Origin: Photobacterium sp. SKA34
GTDB lineage: Bacteria; Pseudomonadota; Gammaproteobacteria; Enterobacterales; Vibrionaceae
Assembly (NCBI RefSeq): GCF_000153325.1
Contig: NZ_CH724142.1
Span: 30,048-94,047 of the forward strand
Length of the DNA: 64,000 bases
Direction of reading: 5' to 3'
The notes under the pieces were generated by a model. That model searched no databases. It was not told where the DNA came from and saw nothing but the letters and a program-made list of their open reading frames with translations. Both the position numbers and the translations under genes were made by a program. Position 1 is the stretch's first letter; every line of letters starts with the position of its first letter. Shown here one piece after another: positions 25,216 through 35,729 of the stretch.

Positions 25216-28200
25216 TGAAATTAACGGATCTCTGTTTACGCCGTCCAGTGTTATGTACTGTATTGTGGTTGATCCCGGTATTTATTGGGTTGATCTTTTG
25301 TCAGAAACTACCTTGGCGCTATACCCCACAAATCAGTCAGTCAAAAATTCAAGTTACCGTCCATGATAGTGCATTAGCTGCACAAAATATGATGACTGAA
25401 GTTTTAATTCCTATTCAAAATGCCATTGCTGGTACTGAAGGGATCAGCCATTTATCAGCGACTGCAAAACAAGGACGAGGCAATATTATTATTGATGTGG
25501 CATCGACTATTGATGACAGTGAAATCGATACATTAGTGAGCGAAATCCATAATGATATTGGCAACATTGAAAATAAGTTACCCGATGATATTTCTCCGAA
25601 AGTGACTAAATCTGACGATCAGGGAATGCCAGCGATGCTGATTGGCTTAACGCCGGGGCCTCATCAAGTTGAGTATGAATTTCATCAATATGGTATTGAT
25701 ACGCTATTGCCAAAGTTAGAGCAGTTACCTGCTGCGGGGGCGGTAAGTGTTGCACCGAGCTCAAGCCAGTCAGTATTGATTACTTTAAATCCTGACAAGG
25801 TTTTTTATTATGGACTTACAATAAACAATGTTATTAACAAAGTTAATGACGTAAACAGTATTTCGGCAATTAGTGGTAAAACATCAGGGACGGAAAGTCA
25901 GTACCAGCTTATTTCTACTGGGGCAATCTCAAGCCTTGATGATATTAAAAACACTATTATTGCGACTTATCAACAGCAGCCTATTCGATTAAAACAAGTG
26001 GCTGATATCACGATTGGTACCCCAAATAGCCAACGAGAAGTAAAGCCGTTGGTGGACTTTTCGACCAAAAACTCAATGCTGTTTGTATTGAACCCCCAAT
26101 ATACAGCAACAGCAAACCCACTGGTTTTATCACAGCAAGTTCATGGTTTATTAGACTCTATGACCTTGCCGAGTGGCATGAAAGCCAAGGTGTTACTGGA
26201 TAAATCGACTTTTATAATTACAGCACTAAATGATGTTTACCTTGCTATTGGTTTAGCGGTGATATTAGTTGCAGGTGTTATATGGTTGTTCCTTGGTAAT
26301 TTGCGTATTGCACTTATTCCTATTGTAACCATTCCTGTCTGTTTATCGTGCTCGTTTATCATCCTGAAACTGGCAGGCTTTAGTATTAACTCCTTGACAT
26401 TGCTCGCGATGTTATTAGCTGTGGGGCTGGTGGTTGATGATGCCATTGTTGTGGTGGAGAACGTACACAGGCAGTTGCGTTTTCATGAGTCGGTCTATAA
26501 AGCTACTGCTATTGCCTGTCGTCAAATTGGTTTTGCCATTATTGCTACAACGTTAACTTTGGCTGCCGTTTACATACCAGTTGGTTTGGTTGACGGTATT
26601 ACAGGGCAGTTATTCCAACAGTTCGCATTTACCTTAGCAGGCACTGTGATTATATCGGGTGTAGTGGCATTAACACTATCACCGATGATGTGTAGTAAAA
26701 TGATGAATCATAAGCCGCCTAGTCGTTTTGAAACGTGGATTAATGCTCAGTTAGATCGACTTGCCCAGGCTTACCACCATGTTTTGTCAGCCACTATTGA
26801 TTGGCGTAAAACGACGTTACTAGTTATGGCAATTATTTTTGCTAGTAGTTATTGGCCTTTTACTCAAACACCATCACAAATGTTACCTACTGAAGATTCA
26901 GGACAAATATTCTTATTTCAGCCATTAGTCGGTAGCAGCGATGATGCTAGTCAACAAAAAATGATTGCTAATATGAATACGCAGTTAAAACATATCCCTG
27001 ATATTGATCATGTTGCTATTCTGGCGAGCTCTGACTTTATTCGTGGTTTCGTGACGTTAAAACCATGGGAAGAGCGCTCATTATCAGCACAAAAAATCAG
27101 TGAGATGATTAATGCTCGGCTTAAAGATGGCGGTAACCGTGTTTATACGGGGGTTATTCCAGCGATAGAAACGGGTGGTGGACGCCGGGGTAATAGTGGC
27201 GGTATCGATCTTAATGTAAGTAGTAGTGTTGATGAGCAAAAGTTGGCTAAAGAGCTCACAGAAGTGACTTACAAAATCGAGCAATCACCACTATTTTCAA
27301 ATGCGCGAAGCAATCTTAAATTCGATCGCAATCAATTTAAGATCAACATTAATCGAGTGTTAGCTTCACAATATGATGTGCCGCTGCGTAATATTCAGCA
27401 GATACTTAAACTGGCAATGAGTGGTAAGAGTTTCAGTAATGATATGAGCTACCAAGGAACGAATTACTCGCTTCACATGCAGCTAGAATCGTTATTTACC
27501 TTAACGCCAAGTTCATTAAAACAGTTGATGATCGCTAATAAAAAAGGACAACTTGTGCCGATGTCCGCGTTGATCAGTATTGAAAATGAAGTTGGCCCTC
27601 GTTCACTTGAGCAATATGATAGAGCGACCTCAGCCTCGCTTTCTATTCGATTGGCTGATGGTGTCAGCATGGGTGAGGGTATTGATGCCTTAAACGAGAT
27701 GTTGCCAGATATTTTACCAACTAACGCAGACTACACCTATGTAGATGAAGCTAAACAGTATCTTGATGCTAATCAGCAAATGCTGTTTGTATTTATCGCA
27801 GCATTAGTCTTTATCTATATGGTACTTAGTGCGCAGTTTGAGAGTGTCGTTGACGCGTTAGTGGTTATGTTGTCACTGCCAATTACATTATCAGTGGCGC
27901 TATGGGCGTTGTACTTTAGTGATTTTACCTTAAATGTGTATTCACAAATAGGACTGGTGACCTTGATTGGTTTGATTTGTAAGCACGGTATATTAATCAC
28001 CGAATTTGCGAATGAATTACAAGCAGAAGGGTTAGCACCGCGTAAAGCGATCCTTACAGCGACGAAAACACGTCTTCGTCCAATATTGATGACATCATTA
28101 ACGATGATTTTAGGTTCATTACCACTGCTATGGGAAGCTGGACCAGGCGCTAATGCGATGGGCTCGCTGGGGATCATTATTATTGCTGGAATGGCACTAG

Positions 28201-28292
28201 GTATCGTTGATCCCTTGTTTGTTGTGCCTAGTGTATATTTGATGCTGCAAAGGCTAAAGCGTAAGAAGAAAGTAAAAGTTATCGAGTCTTAA
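25215..28292 (+). CDS. RND family multidrug/solute efflux pump, inner-membrane subunit
   Basis: 1025 residues, the standard length for AcrB-type (HAE1) transporters, with about 12 membrane helices and two large periplasmic loops. The proton-relay aspartates are visible in GLVVDDAIVVVENVHR, and the matching lysine is in GLICKHGILITEFAN. It exports compounds by proton antiport together with the adaptor encoded just upstream. Stop and start overlap by one base (TAATG), so the two are translationally coupled. The substrate is unknown. A terminator follows. Confidence 0.94.
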   Translation: MKLTDLCLRRPVLCTVLWLIPVFIGLIFCQKLPWRYTPQISQSKIQVTVHDSALAAQNMMTEVLIPIQNAIAGTEGISHLSATAKQGRGNIIIDVASTIDDSEIDTLVSEIHNDIGNIENKLPDDISPKVTKSDDQGMPAMLIGLTPGPHQVEYEFHQYGIDTLLPKLEQLPAAGAVSVAPSSSQSVLITLNPDKVFYYGLTINNVINKVNDVNSISAISGKTSGTESQYQLISTGAISSLDDIKNTIIATYQQQPIRLKQVADITIGTPNSQREVKPLVDFSTKNSMLFVLNPQYTATANPLVLSQQVHGLLDSMTLPSGMKAKVLLDKSTFIITALNDVYLAIGLAVILVAGVIWLFLGNLRIALIPIVTIPVCLSCSFIILKLAGFSINSLTLLAMLLAVGLVVDDAIVVVENVHRQLRFHESVYKATAIACRQIGFAIIATTLTLAAVYIPVGLVDGITGQLFQQFAFTLAGTVIISGVVALTLSPMMCSKMMNHKPPSRFETWINAQLDRLAQAYHHVLSATIDWRKTTLLVMAIIFASSYWPFTQTPSQMLPTEDSGQIFLFQPLVGSSDDASQQKMIANMNTQLKHIPDIDHVAILASSDFIRGFVTLKPWEERSLSAQKISEMINARLKDGGNRVYTGVIPAIETGGGRRGNSGGIDLNVSSSVDEQKLAKELTEVTYKIEQSPLFSNARSNLKFDRNQFKININRVLASQYDVPLRNIQQILKLAMSGKSFSNDMSYQGTNYSLHMQLESLFTLTPSSLKQLMIANKKGQLVPMSALISIENEVGPRSLEQYDRATSASLSIRLADGVSMGEGIDALNEMLPDILPTNADYTYVDEAKQYLDANQQMLFVFIAALVFIYMVLSAQFESVVDALVVMLSLPITLSVALWALYFSDFTLNVYSQIGLVTLIGLICKHGILITEFANELQAEGLAPRKAILTATKTRLRPILMTSLTMILGSLPLLWEAGPGANAMGSLGIIIIAGMALGIVDPLFVVPSVYLMLQRLKRKKKVKVIES

Positions 28293-28321
28293 TCATCTAA
28301 CTCATTCCTATAAATATAAAA

Positions 28322-28346
28322 ATGCAGCCAATAGGCTGCGTTTTTA
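28322..28346 (+). terminator. Terminator of the RND operon
   Basis: GCAGCC (28324-28329) and GGCTGC (28334-28339) form a stem with an AATA loop, followed by GTTTTTATTT, about 30 bases after the pump stop. Confidence 0.85.
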
Positions 28347-28367
28347 TTTGATAGTTTAACTATTCAA

Positions 28368-31010
28368 TTACTCAGTTTTTGCATTCTTTTTCAAGAAATC
28401 AAGAACAAGTTGACGGTCTTTATCATTTAGACCTGCACGTGGGAACATCGAGGTTGTAATACCTTTCCACTGCTTGTAAGTGAAGTCACTTGGGTGTGGT
28501 GCAGCGTGACATAATGTACAGCTACCGTAGAATAACTTCTCACCTGGTGATTGCCGTGGCCCTTGCTCTGCAGCAACTGCTTTTAGGCGCTTACCTAGTT
28601 GTAGTGCCCAGATATCCACTTGGAATTTAGACTTAACAATTTGTGGTGGCTCATACGCTTTGTTTGGTGTCAGTACATCAGTACATTTCTTGAAGTAAGC
28701 CAAACACGTATTTGCACTGGTTGCTTGCGCTAAACCACTGGTTGTTTTACTACTTGTCAGCATGTTGATAGAGCCTGAGTTACAACGGCCTTTTTCATCA
28801 AGCTGTAGCCATGCGCCTTCGTGAATGTAGATAACACCTGGCATTGCTTCATCAGTAATACGTGCGCCAGCAAGTAACGCACCGCGGTCATTGTGTACTT
28901 CAACGACATCGCCATCTTTAACACCACGTGCTGCTGCATCATCTTTGTTGATAAGTACGATTTGGCGACCATCAACAGACTCGTGGCTGTTTACATCAGC
29001 ATTCGCCATTTGTGAGTGTAGGCGCATCCATGGGTGTGGACTTAGTACGTGAACTTGATCTTTCTTCGCGTTACCTAACCATTCAAATGGAGGCATCCAT
29101 TGTGGCATTGCTGGACACTCATTTGCTTTAAACTTAGCAAGTGTTTCACTGTAAAGCTCGATCTTACCACTTGGTGTATGAAGTGGGTTCTTTTCAGGAT
29201 CAGCATAGAAATCACCATGACGAACAAAGCTATTAGCATCATCAGGTGTTGATAGGTGCGTAATACCACTTTGCCAGAATGTTTTGAAATCATCTGTTGC
29301 ATCAGAAGATTCGTAAGACGCTTTGATGTGTTGGTACATTGTCTTACCGTCAGTAAACTCTTTATGTACGTTAAGCATAAAAGCTAGACGAGAGAAGATT
29401 TCGTAATCATCTAGGCTTTCACCTACAGGCTCAACCACTTTACGCATCGCATAAATTTTATTGTTGCTGTAAGTACCGCCAGAAGTGATGTCATCACGCT
29501 CTAGTGTAGTCGTGGTTGGTAGCACGATATCTGAGTATTTTGCTGTTGCACACCACCAAGGGTCTTGACAGATGATAGTGTCAATATTCTTGTTCAGTGC
29601 ATCAATTAACTCGTTAGTATCTTGCTGGTGCGATAGTAGGTTGTTACCTGCGTTATAGATTAATTTAGCTTTTGGTAACGAAAGGTTTGAACCATCACGG
29701 GTGAATGCTTTCCCTGGGTTATTCAACATGTCTGAAATCATAACAACTGGACATGTTTTAGTAATTGGGTTACGACCTTGAGATAGACCGATAGGCATAC
29801 GCTTACCAGACGTTGGCATACCACCATTACCGTAGTGCCAGCTAAAGCCTGCACCTTCACCAGGCTTACCAATTTTACCTGCAATCGCTGCAAAGTTGAT
29901 GATAGACCAGTGGATCATTTCACCGTGGTCAGCACGTTGTAGTGCCCAGCCCGCTGCAATTTGTGTACGCTTAGTTACACAAAGCTCTGCAATTTCAATG
30001 ATTTTAGCAGCAGGGAGACCTGTAATTTCTTCAGCCCACTTAGGTGTTTTTTCAATACCGTCTTCTTTACCCATTAGGTAATCAAGGTACTTATCAAAAC
30101 CAACCGTGTACTTATCTAGGTAAGCTTTATCGTTCTTACCTGTTTTACATAGATGGTAAGACATAGCAGTAAATAGCGCAGTATCCGTGTTAGGACGGAT
30201 ATTGATCATTTCACTGTCTAGAGCTTTATCTGTTTGGGTTTTCTGAGGGTTAATAGAGATAAACTTTATGCCTTTCTCTTTAAACGCTTCCCAGTGCTTT
30301 TGCATTGAGTGGTCTGCAACACGGAATTCAATACGGTTTGTTTTCCAAGGATCACAGCCAATGAATAGAACAGCTTCTGTATTTTCTTCTACAATCTTCC
30401 ACGCGGTTTGTGGTGAGTACACTTCCATATCGCCAATAACGTGAGGAAGGATAACTTCAGATGCACCTGCTGAGTAGTCACCCGCACAGATACTTTGGCC
30501 ACCAATAAGGTTAAAGAAACGACCTTGTAGTGTTTGAGGACGGTTTAAACCACTGTGAGACCAACCTCCGTAAGAAGAACTGAATACGGCTTCATTACCA
30601 TGCTTTTCAATTGTACGAGCAATACAGAATGCAGTTAGTGCGATGGCAGTATCCCAATCAACACGAACAAACGGTTCTTTGCCTCGTAAATGCGGATTGT
30701 GATCGCCTAATGGATCTTCAAGTAGAGACTTACGTACCATAGGGTATTTAATACGAGTATCAGCGTAAGTACGGCTTAGTATACCTTTTGTTAACATTTC
30801 AGTAGGGAAGGGGTCAACGTCGTTCAGAGGTTGAACGCCAATTAACTTACCTTCTTTTACAACCGCTTTAAAAGGACCATAGTGAGATGCAGATGGAATA
30901 ACTTGCGTGTCAGCCGCAAATACCTTGCCTGCAGGAAAAAGTGTGAGTCCGTTAGCAGCAATTGCGGTTGCTACTGAACCTTTTAAAAAGTTACGACGTG
31001 ATAGGGTCAT
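28368..31010 (-). CDS. torA: TorA/TorZ-type TMAO or S/N-oxide molybdoreductase with a fused C-terminal cytochrome c module
   Basis: 880 residues, longer than typical TorA or TorZ (about 810-850). A Tat signal (SRRNFLKG, residues 4-11) sends the folded molybdo-bis(MGD) enzyme to the periplasm. Family signatures include SGLNRPQTLQGRF, GDYSAGASEVILPHVIGDMEVY (its Ser is the probable Mo ligand), GAGFSWHYGNGG and HEGAWLQLDEKG. The last 50 residues hold a heme c motif, Cys831-x-x-Cys-His835, and align with the C-terminal heme module of the neighbouring TorC-type cytochrome. This suggests electrons pass to the active site through a built-in heme. It lies divergent from torC. Whether TMAO, DMSO or biotin sulfoxide is the substrate cannot be settled here. 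Confidence 0.88.
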   Translation of the reverse strand: MTLSRRNFLKGSVATAIAANGLTLFPAGKVFAADTQVIPSASHYGPFKAVVKEGKLIGVQPLNDVDPFPTEMLTKGILSRTYADTRIKYPMVRKSLLEDPLGDHNPHLRGKEPFVRVDWDTAIALTAFCIARTIEKHGNEAVFSSSYGGWSHSGLNRPQTLQGRFFNLIGGQSICAGDYSAGASEVILPHVIGDMEVYSPQTAWKIVEENTEAVLFIGCDPWKTNRIEFRVADHSMQKHWEAFKEKGIKFISINPQKTQTDKALDSEMINIRPNTDTALFTAMSYHLCKTGKNDKAYLDKYTVGFDKYLDYLMGKEDGIEKTPKWAEEITGLPAAKIIEIAELCVTKRTQIAAGWALQRADHGEMIHWSIINFAAIAGKIGKPGEGAGFSWHYGNGGMPTSGKRMPIGLSQGRNPITKTCPVVMISDMLNNPGKAFTRDGSNLSLPKAKLIYNAGNNLLSHQQDTNELIDALNKNIDTIICQDPWWCATAKYSDIVLPTTTTLERDDITSGGTYSNNKIYAMRKVVEPVGESLDDYEIFSRLAFMLNVHKEFTDGKTMYQHIKASYESSDATDDFKTFWQSGITHLSTPDDANSFVRHGDFYADPEKNPLHTPSGKIELYSETLAKFKANECPAMPQWMPPFEWLGNAKKDQVHVLSPHPWMRLHSQMANADVNSHESVDGRQIVLINKDDAAARGVKDGDVVEVHNDRGALLAGARITDEAMPGVIYIHEGAWLQLDEKGRCNSGSINMLTSSKTTSGLAQATSANTCLAYFKKCTDVLTPNKAYEPPQIVKSKFQVDIWALQLGKRLKAVAAEQGPRQSPGEKLFYGSCTLCHAAPHPSDFTYKQWKGITTSMFPRAGLNDKDRQLVLDFLKKNAKTE

Positions 31011-31585
31011 ATTTATATTCCGAAGACAGTCCGAGCAATAAATAAATTAACGCAATATATACGCCTAATATTTATTCGGTTTTGATGCCTATATTTTTAA
31101 TAATTCTTGATAGGCTACACGGAAATAAAAAATATATTATAGGGCCAAATGGGAAGTAAGTTTTCAAAAATAATCGTCCTAATTTAATATGTTTAATGGT
31201 CGATATAAATCCGATAATATTTAGCGTATTAATTAAAGATTAATTGAAAAGCATTATCAACAACAGTTTGACTCATATCAAACAAAAGTAATTATGATAA
31301 ATTAAATTGGTTCAAAGTGCTGATTATAAATAAAAATTAACAAGGTGTTTAAGTTGGTGGTGATTGTGTAACAAGTGGTAAAAGTCTATTGACAGATAAA
31401 AACCATTTAGAGTTCTAAATAAATCAGTTGAATAAGTAAGCATTAAATTAAGGTAATAAAATATATTAATAATAAGTTTTTTTTTATTAATAACTTACAT
31501 TGCCGTATTCATATTCGACTGATATTTTTGTACACAACATTTTCTTTTAACGTCATTTTGACGTTTAATTCATTTTGGACCATCA
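31011..31585. other. 575-bp divergent promoter region of torA-type and torC genes
   Basis: AT-rich spacer with no gene. It contains an FNR-like site at 31268-31281. A weak 8/10 match to the E. coli TorR box (GTATTCATAT, about 31505-31514) lies some 75 bases before torC. Confidence 0.6.
31268..31281. promoter_or_regulatory. FNR-like binding site
   Basis: TTGAC-TCAT-ATCAA matches the FNR consensus TTGAT-N4-ATCAA at 9 of 10 defined bases, in the region between the reductase and cytochrome genes. It fits anaerobic induction of both. Confidence 0.6.
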
Positions 31586-32764
31586 ATGAAGAAGTTCTGG
31601 CACTTTCTTATAAAGCCAAGCAGTCGCTATTCCGTTTTAGCAATTGCAGTTGTTTGTGTATTAATTACACTTGCAGGCGTATTTACTTTCCACAAATCGA
31701 TTGAATTCACTTCTACTAACGAGTTTTGTACTGCTTGTCACTCGATGAAGGAAAATTACAACGAATATAAAACAAGTATTCACTTTAAGAACGCTTACGG
31801 TGTTCGTGCACAGTGTCGTGATTGTCATATCCCTGAGAATAACCCAATTGATTTTATGAAAGCCAAAATGGGCGGTATTGGTGATATTTACAGTGAGTTC
31901 ATTGGTAAAGATATCGATACGCCGAAGAAGTTCGAAGAAAATCGTCTACGCATGGCACAAAATGTATGGAAAATGATGAAGGACACCAACTCTGCGACGT
32001 GTAAGAGCTGTCACTCTTACTCTGCGATGGATCACGCTAAGCAATCACCTGCAGCTGCGGCTGCAATGACAGGTGCTGCAGCGAAAGATATGAACTGTAT
32101 CGAGTGTCACAAAGGTATTGCTCACCAGTTGCCACATATCAACAATGACTTCCAAGCAACGTTTAAGCAGCTAAGCATCAATGCAGCGAAAGCACCTGAA
32201 GCGACAACACTTTATTCTCTAACATCTAAGCAGCTGTTTGTGAAAGATGCTGCTTCTGACGATGCACAAGGTCAATTGTACCCAGCATCAGAAGTGAAAG
32301 TCGTTGGTCAAAGTGGTGACATGCTAAAAGTCGAACTAACAGGTTGGGAAATCAAAGGTTCAACAACAGGTATGCTAGTTCAAGATATGGCGATGCAAAT
32401 TCAAATCGCTTCGATTGATCCTGAACTACAGAAAACACAAAAAGTACTTAACACCCAAACCGCAACTGATGGTCAAGTTTGGCAGCAAGTACAAGTTGCA
32501 GCGTGGATGACACAACGTGACATGCTAGCAAGCATCAAGCCTATTTGGGGCTATGGTAAAGAAATCCTAGATGCAAGCTGTAACCAGTGTCACGCAACGC
32601 CAGATCCAAAACACCTAACTTCAAACGCATGGGTTGATGGCCTAAAAGCAATGCAACAGTACTACAAGCTTGATAAGAACGAAGAGCGTGTACTACTTAA
32701 ATATCTACAAGCTCACGCTAAAGATGCAGCAGCAGAAACTGCGGTAGAGCAAGCAACTGAGTAA
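31586..32764 (+). CDS. torC: Pentaheme c-type cytochrome of the NapC/NirT family, TorC/TorY-type
   Basis: 392 residues. One N-terminal membrane anchor (about residues 16-36) is followed by four heme motifs of the NapC-like domain: Cys48-His52, Cys77-His81, Cys139-His143 and Cys171-His175. A C-terminal domain carries a fifth, Cys332-His336 (CNQCH). This arrangement defines TorC/TorY, the quinol-oxidising cytochrome that feeds electrons to periplasmic TMAO reductase. It is transcribed away from the reductase gene across a shared regulatory region, rather than forming the torCAD or torYZ operon of E. coli. The Ala/Glu-rich tail is unremarkable. Confidence 0.93.
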   Translation: MKKFWHFLIKPSSRYSVLAIAVVCVLITLAGVFTFHKSIEFTSTNEFCTACHSMKENYNEYKTSIHFKNAYGVRAQCRDCHIPENNPIDFMKAKMGGIGDIYSEFIGKDIDTPKKFEENRLRMAQNVWKMMKDTNSATCKSCHSYSAMDHAKQSPAAAAAMTGAAAKDMNCIECHKGIAHQLPHINNDFQATFKQLSINAAKAPEATTLYSLTSKQLFVKDAASDDAQGQLYPASEVKVVGQSGDMLKVELTGWEIKGSTTGMLVQDMAMQIQIASIDPELQKTQKVLNTQTATDGQVWQQVQVAAWMTQRDMLASIKPIWGYGKEILDASCNQCHATPDPKHLTSNAWVDGLKAMQQYYKLDKNEERVLLKYLQAHAKDAAAETAVEQATE

Positions 32765-33075
32765 GATCATTTGCTAAAAATAGATAGCTTGCGGTAACGC
32801 AACACTGAAAGGGGAGCCGGTACATTCAGGTCCCTTTTTTGATATATTAATTACTTTCTCTGTTAACCATGTCTCTTGAGAAAATACACTTATTTATATT
32901 GCTGAGTCTTTTGTTTCCTCATCAACACGAAATTGAATTCCAGTGTCTAATAGAATTTCTTATGAAGCGAGTGTACAAATGTTAATGCTGGTTTGAGAGT
33001 AGAATAAATAATAAACATTAAAAAAGGACTGAATGTAGATATTCAGTCATTCTGTGTTTTTCACAATATGAAATA
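32765..33075. other. Intergenic region downstream of torC
   Basis: Between convergent torC and yccS. AAAGGG (32808-32813) and CCCTTT (32832-32837) could form a weak terminator stem ending in six T. Nothing else is recognised. Confidence 0.45.
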
Positions 33076-35259
33076 TTACGCGGGCACTTCTTGTTTTTTC
33101 TCTTTAGGTGCGAGCTGCTCCGCCAGTTTGTGCATTTCAGGGAGCATACGGTGGATCAAGTGAAGTTGCTGTAACACCATTCTTACCGAGGTACAGTCTT
33201 CATCACGCCACTGCCCTAGTCGATGATCCAAATCGAGATCTAATGCTGGTGCCTTTTGATATGTTTTACCAGCCAGTTGAGCCGCTAAACATTCTAAGTG
33301 CGCGTGAATAATACGGTGCGCTTCAGACACTAACTGATGGGTTTTATCATCATCGAGCTGTGTTCGGTGTGCACCTAGTGCTGAGATATAACTGAGCAAG
33401 GCATGGTTTAAGGTTAAGAAGCGGAAGCTTTCATTAGCATCAATCTGGTAACGCTCAGGCTCTGCCAGCATATTACTGATCGCCGTATTTAAATGGGCAT
33501 CGGTATTGTGGGCGTCACGACGGGCGATACGATAGCTTAAACTGTCTTTTTTACCGATTCGGTACTGCCCAATAATTTGTGCTAAGTAATCTTTATTAGC
33601 ATTAATAGCACCTGACATAGCTTTATGTAATCGTTTAGACTCCCAGTCAGGTAAAATAAAGGTTACGGCTAAAACGGCTAATAAACAGCCCATTAAGGTG
33701 TCGCCTAAACGCGGAAGAATAACCGCGTACCCTTCACCTAATTGGTTAAAACAGAACAAGACGAGTAAGGTAATAAAGGCCGTTGCCCAGCCGTATTTAA
33801 CCATTCTAAAAGCAAAGAAAAGCACACCAGCAATAACCATAAGTACGAGCTGACCTTCTTGCCCTGGGAATAAATAAAGCAGCGGGACGCCTGCTAGAAT
33901 ACCGGCTAAAGTGCCAATAACACGTTGTCGTAGTTTTTGGCGAGTCGCACTATAGTTAGGCTGACAGACAAAAAGGGTGGTCAGTAATATCCAATAACCA
34001 CGTTCAAGATCGAGTGATTGAATACAGCCATAGCCCACAGTTAACGCTATTCCCATACGTATCGCGTGACGAAAAAGGATGGAGTCAGTATTGAACTGAG
34101 CGCTGATGCGTTTACCTAACTCTTTAAAGCCATGTGCTTCGTTATCTGATAACTGGATCTCGTCGTTGTCTTCGTTATAGGTTGCATCAGGGTTATTAAT
34201 GTTCATTAACTGACGTTCAACCGTTGCGAGGTTGTTGAATAGGAAATCGAGTTGGATCAATAACATTTTCCATTCTGGTATATTTTGGCTATGAAGGTAC
34301 TGTAATGAATCCTGCAGTTCATTTAAGGCTTTCATGCTCTTTCCATCGTGGGTGTACGATTTCCCCATTGCTAATGCATTTGAAATATCACGGCAAGCAA
34401 CGGCTTGAGAACGTAATAAACGTTGGAAACGAAATAGCACATCACTACGGTTAAAGTTGGCAGCTAAATCTTGGTAACGATAATGTGAAGAACTGGCACG
34501 TTCGTGAATATCTTGTGCCATAAAATAAATCGTTAAGAATTTATCGCCTGTCGTGTTAGGTTGCCCGCGTCTTGCTCGATGTAACAGGGTGGCTTTTGCT
34601 GAATTTAGAGCGTTAACAACTCGTGCGTTTTGGCTTGCTGCTTCTAAACGAAGAGGTTGTGGCACTAAGTCGGCAACAGGTTCAAAGAGTTGGCTTTTAT
34701 GATCTAAATAATCGGCAAACTCGCTAAACACATTAGCAAGGCTACGTTGTACGGGTTGGTTAGGCCAAAGGATGTGCCATGTTAATGATAAACAGCCATA
34801 CCAAAATGCACCGCCAAGTAACAACATAGGTTGGGACCATAAATCGACACTATGGTCAGCACCTAGCATGGTGTAAACCGCCAGCAATAATGAAGCAAAT
34901 GCAATACTTGCGTAGCGTGATCCCATTGCACCTAACATGATGAAACAAAATGTTGACGTGAACAGTCCTAGTGCAAAAAAGAGGGGATAAGGAAATAGGA
35001 CTTCAATCGAAACAGATGCAATTAAAAAACAAAGTAAAGTGAGCGAAAGTGCTTTAATTCTACCGATAAAATTGTCATCAGTTTCAGCTAGCGCAGCAGC
35101 AATAACCCCCAGTACTAAGGGTGTTACTTCGTTATTTGTATTGTAATACCAGCAAGGTAGTACGACGCCAACTAACGCAATGAGAACACGAATCGAGTAG
35201 TTTATTCTATCGTTCACCCAGTAACGGCGAAAATTTAGATGTAACTTGTTAGTTTGCAT
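33076..35259 (-). CDS. yccS: YccS family inner-membrane protein (FUSC-type putative transporter)
   Basis: 727 residues with the full YccS layout: an N-terminal membrane block (about 20-165), a cytoplasmic helical domain, a second membrane block (about 400-540), and a helical C-terminal domain. Strong matches to E. coli YccS include AQDIHERASSSHYRYQ, DVLFRFQRLL, GYWILLTTLFVCQPNY, FITLLVLFCFNQLGEGY and YRIARRDAHNTDA. The family is related to aromatic-acid exporters (FusC/AaeB), but the substrate of YccS is unknown. In E. coli, yccS and helD are also close neighbours, and here they are divergent. Confidence 0.93.
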   Translation of the reverse strand: MQTNKLHLNFRRYWVNDRINYSIRVLIALVGVVLPCWYYNTNNEVTPLVLGVIAAALAETDDNFIGRIKALSLTLLCFLIASVSIEVLFPYPLFFALGLFTSTFCFIMLGAMGSRYASIAFASLLLAVYTMLGADHSVDLWSQPMLLLGGAFWYGCLSLTWHILWPNQPVQRSLANVFSEFADYLDHKSQLFEPVADLVPQPLRLEAASQNARVVNALNSAKATLLHRARRGQPNTTGDKFLTIYFMAQDIHERASSSHYRYQDLAANFNRSDVLFRFQRLLRSQAVACRDISNALAMGKSYTHDGKSMKALNELQDSLQYLHSQNIPEWKMLLIQLDFLFNNLATVERQLMNINNPDATYNEDNDEIQLSDNEAHGFKELGKRISAQFNTDSILFRHAIRMGIALTVGYGCIQSLDLERGYWILLTTLFVCQPNYSATRQKLRQRVIGTLAGILAGVPLLYLFPGQEGQLVLMVIAGVLFFAFRMVKYGWATAFITLLVLFCFNQLGEGYAVILPRLGDTLMGCLLAVLAVTFILPDWESKRLHKAMSGAINANKDYLAQIIGQYRIGKKDSLSYRIARRDAHNTDAHLNTAISNMLAEPERYQIDANESFRFLTLNHALLSYISALGAHRTQLDDDKTHQLVSEAHRIIHAHLECLAAQLAGKTYQKAPALDLDLDHRLGQWRDEDCTSVRMVLQQLHLIHRMLPEMHKLAEQLAPKEKKQEVPA

Positions 35260-35729
35260 ATAGATATTAACAATCTTCTGATAAATAATTACAGAGAACG
35301 ACTAGAATAACCTTGTCGTAAATTTGATCCAATGGAAGTTCTATAAATACTTAAATTATTGGGTTATCTAGCTTAGAAATCGGCTTAACGATAACAGAGT
35401 TTGGTTATAGATACTGCATCGACATCTCATGAAAGAACATTCGTTTGATAAAAGCGAGCAAGTTTTGTTCATTGGTTGAACTTTACTATTGAAGCAGAAT
35501 CCAAAAATACATTTGTTTGTTCTGCTAGTGGAATTAATAAGCAAATAAGTCCTAGAACGCTATGGCATAACAGGAGTTATTGGTACTCTATAGCGATATA
35601 AACCCAAGAAATTTGGGTATATATCCGATCATAGGGTGATTGGACCTTTTCTATTTTAGCTGCACGTTTTTTTACGCGGCTATGTTCAATATTACGCCCA
35701 TATAAGAATATGGAAAAGTTGGTGAGATA
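35260..35729. other. 470-bp divergent region between yccS and helD
   Basis: No gene is visible. A small perfect hairpin, ACCCAA (35602-35607) with TTGGGT (35613-35618), lies about 110 bases before helD. Its role is unknown. Confidence 0.5.
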
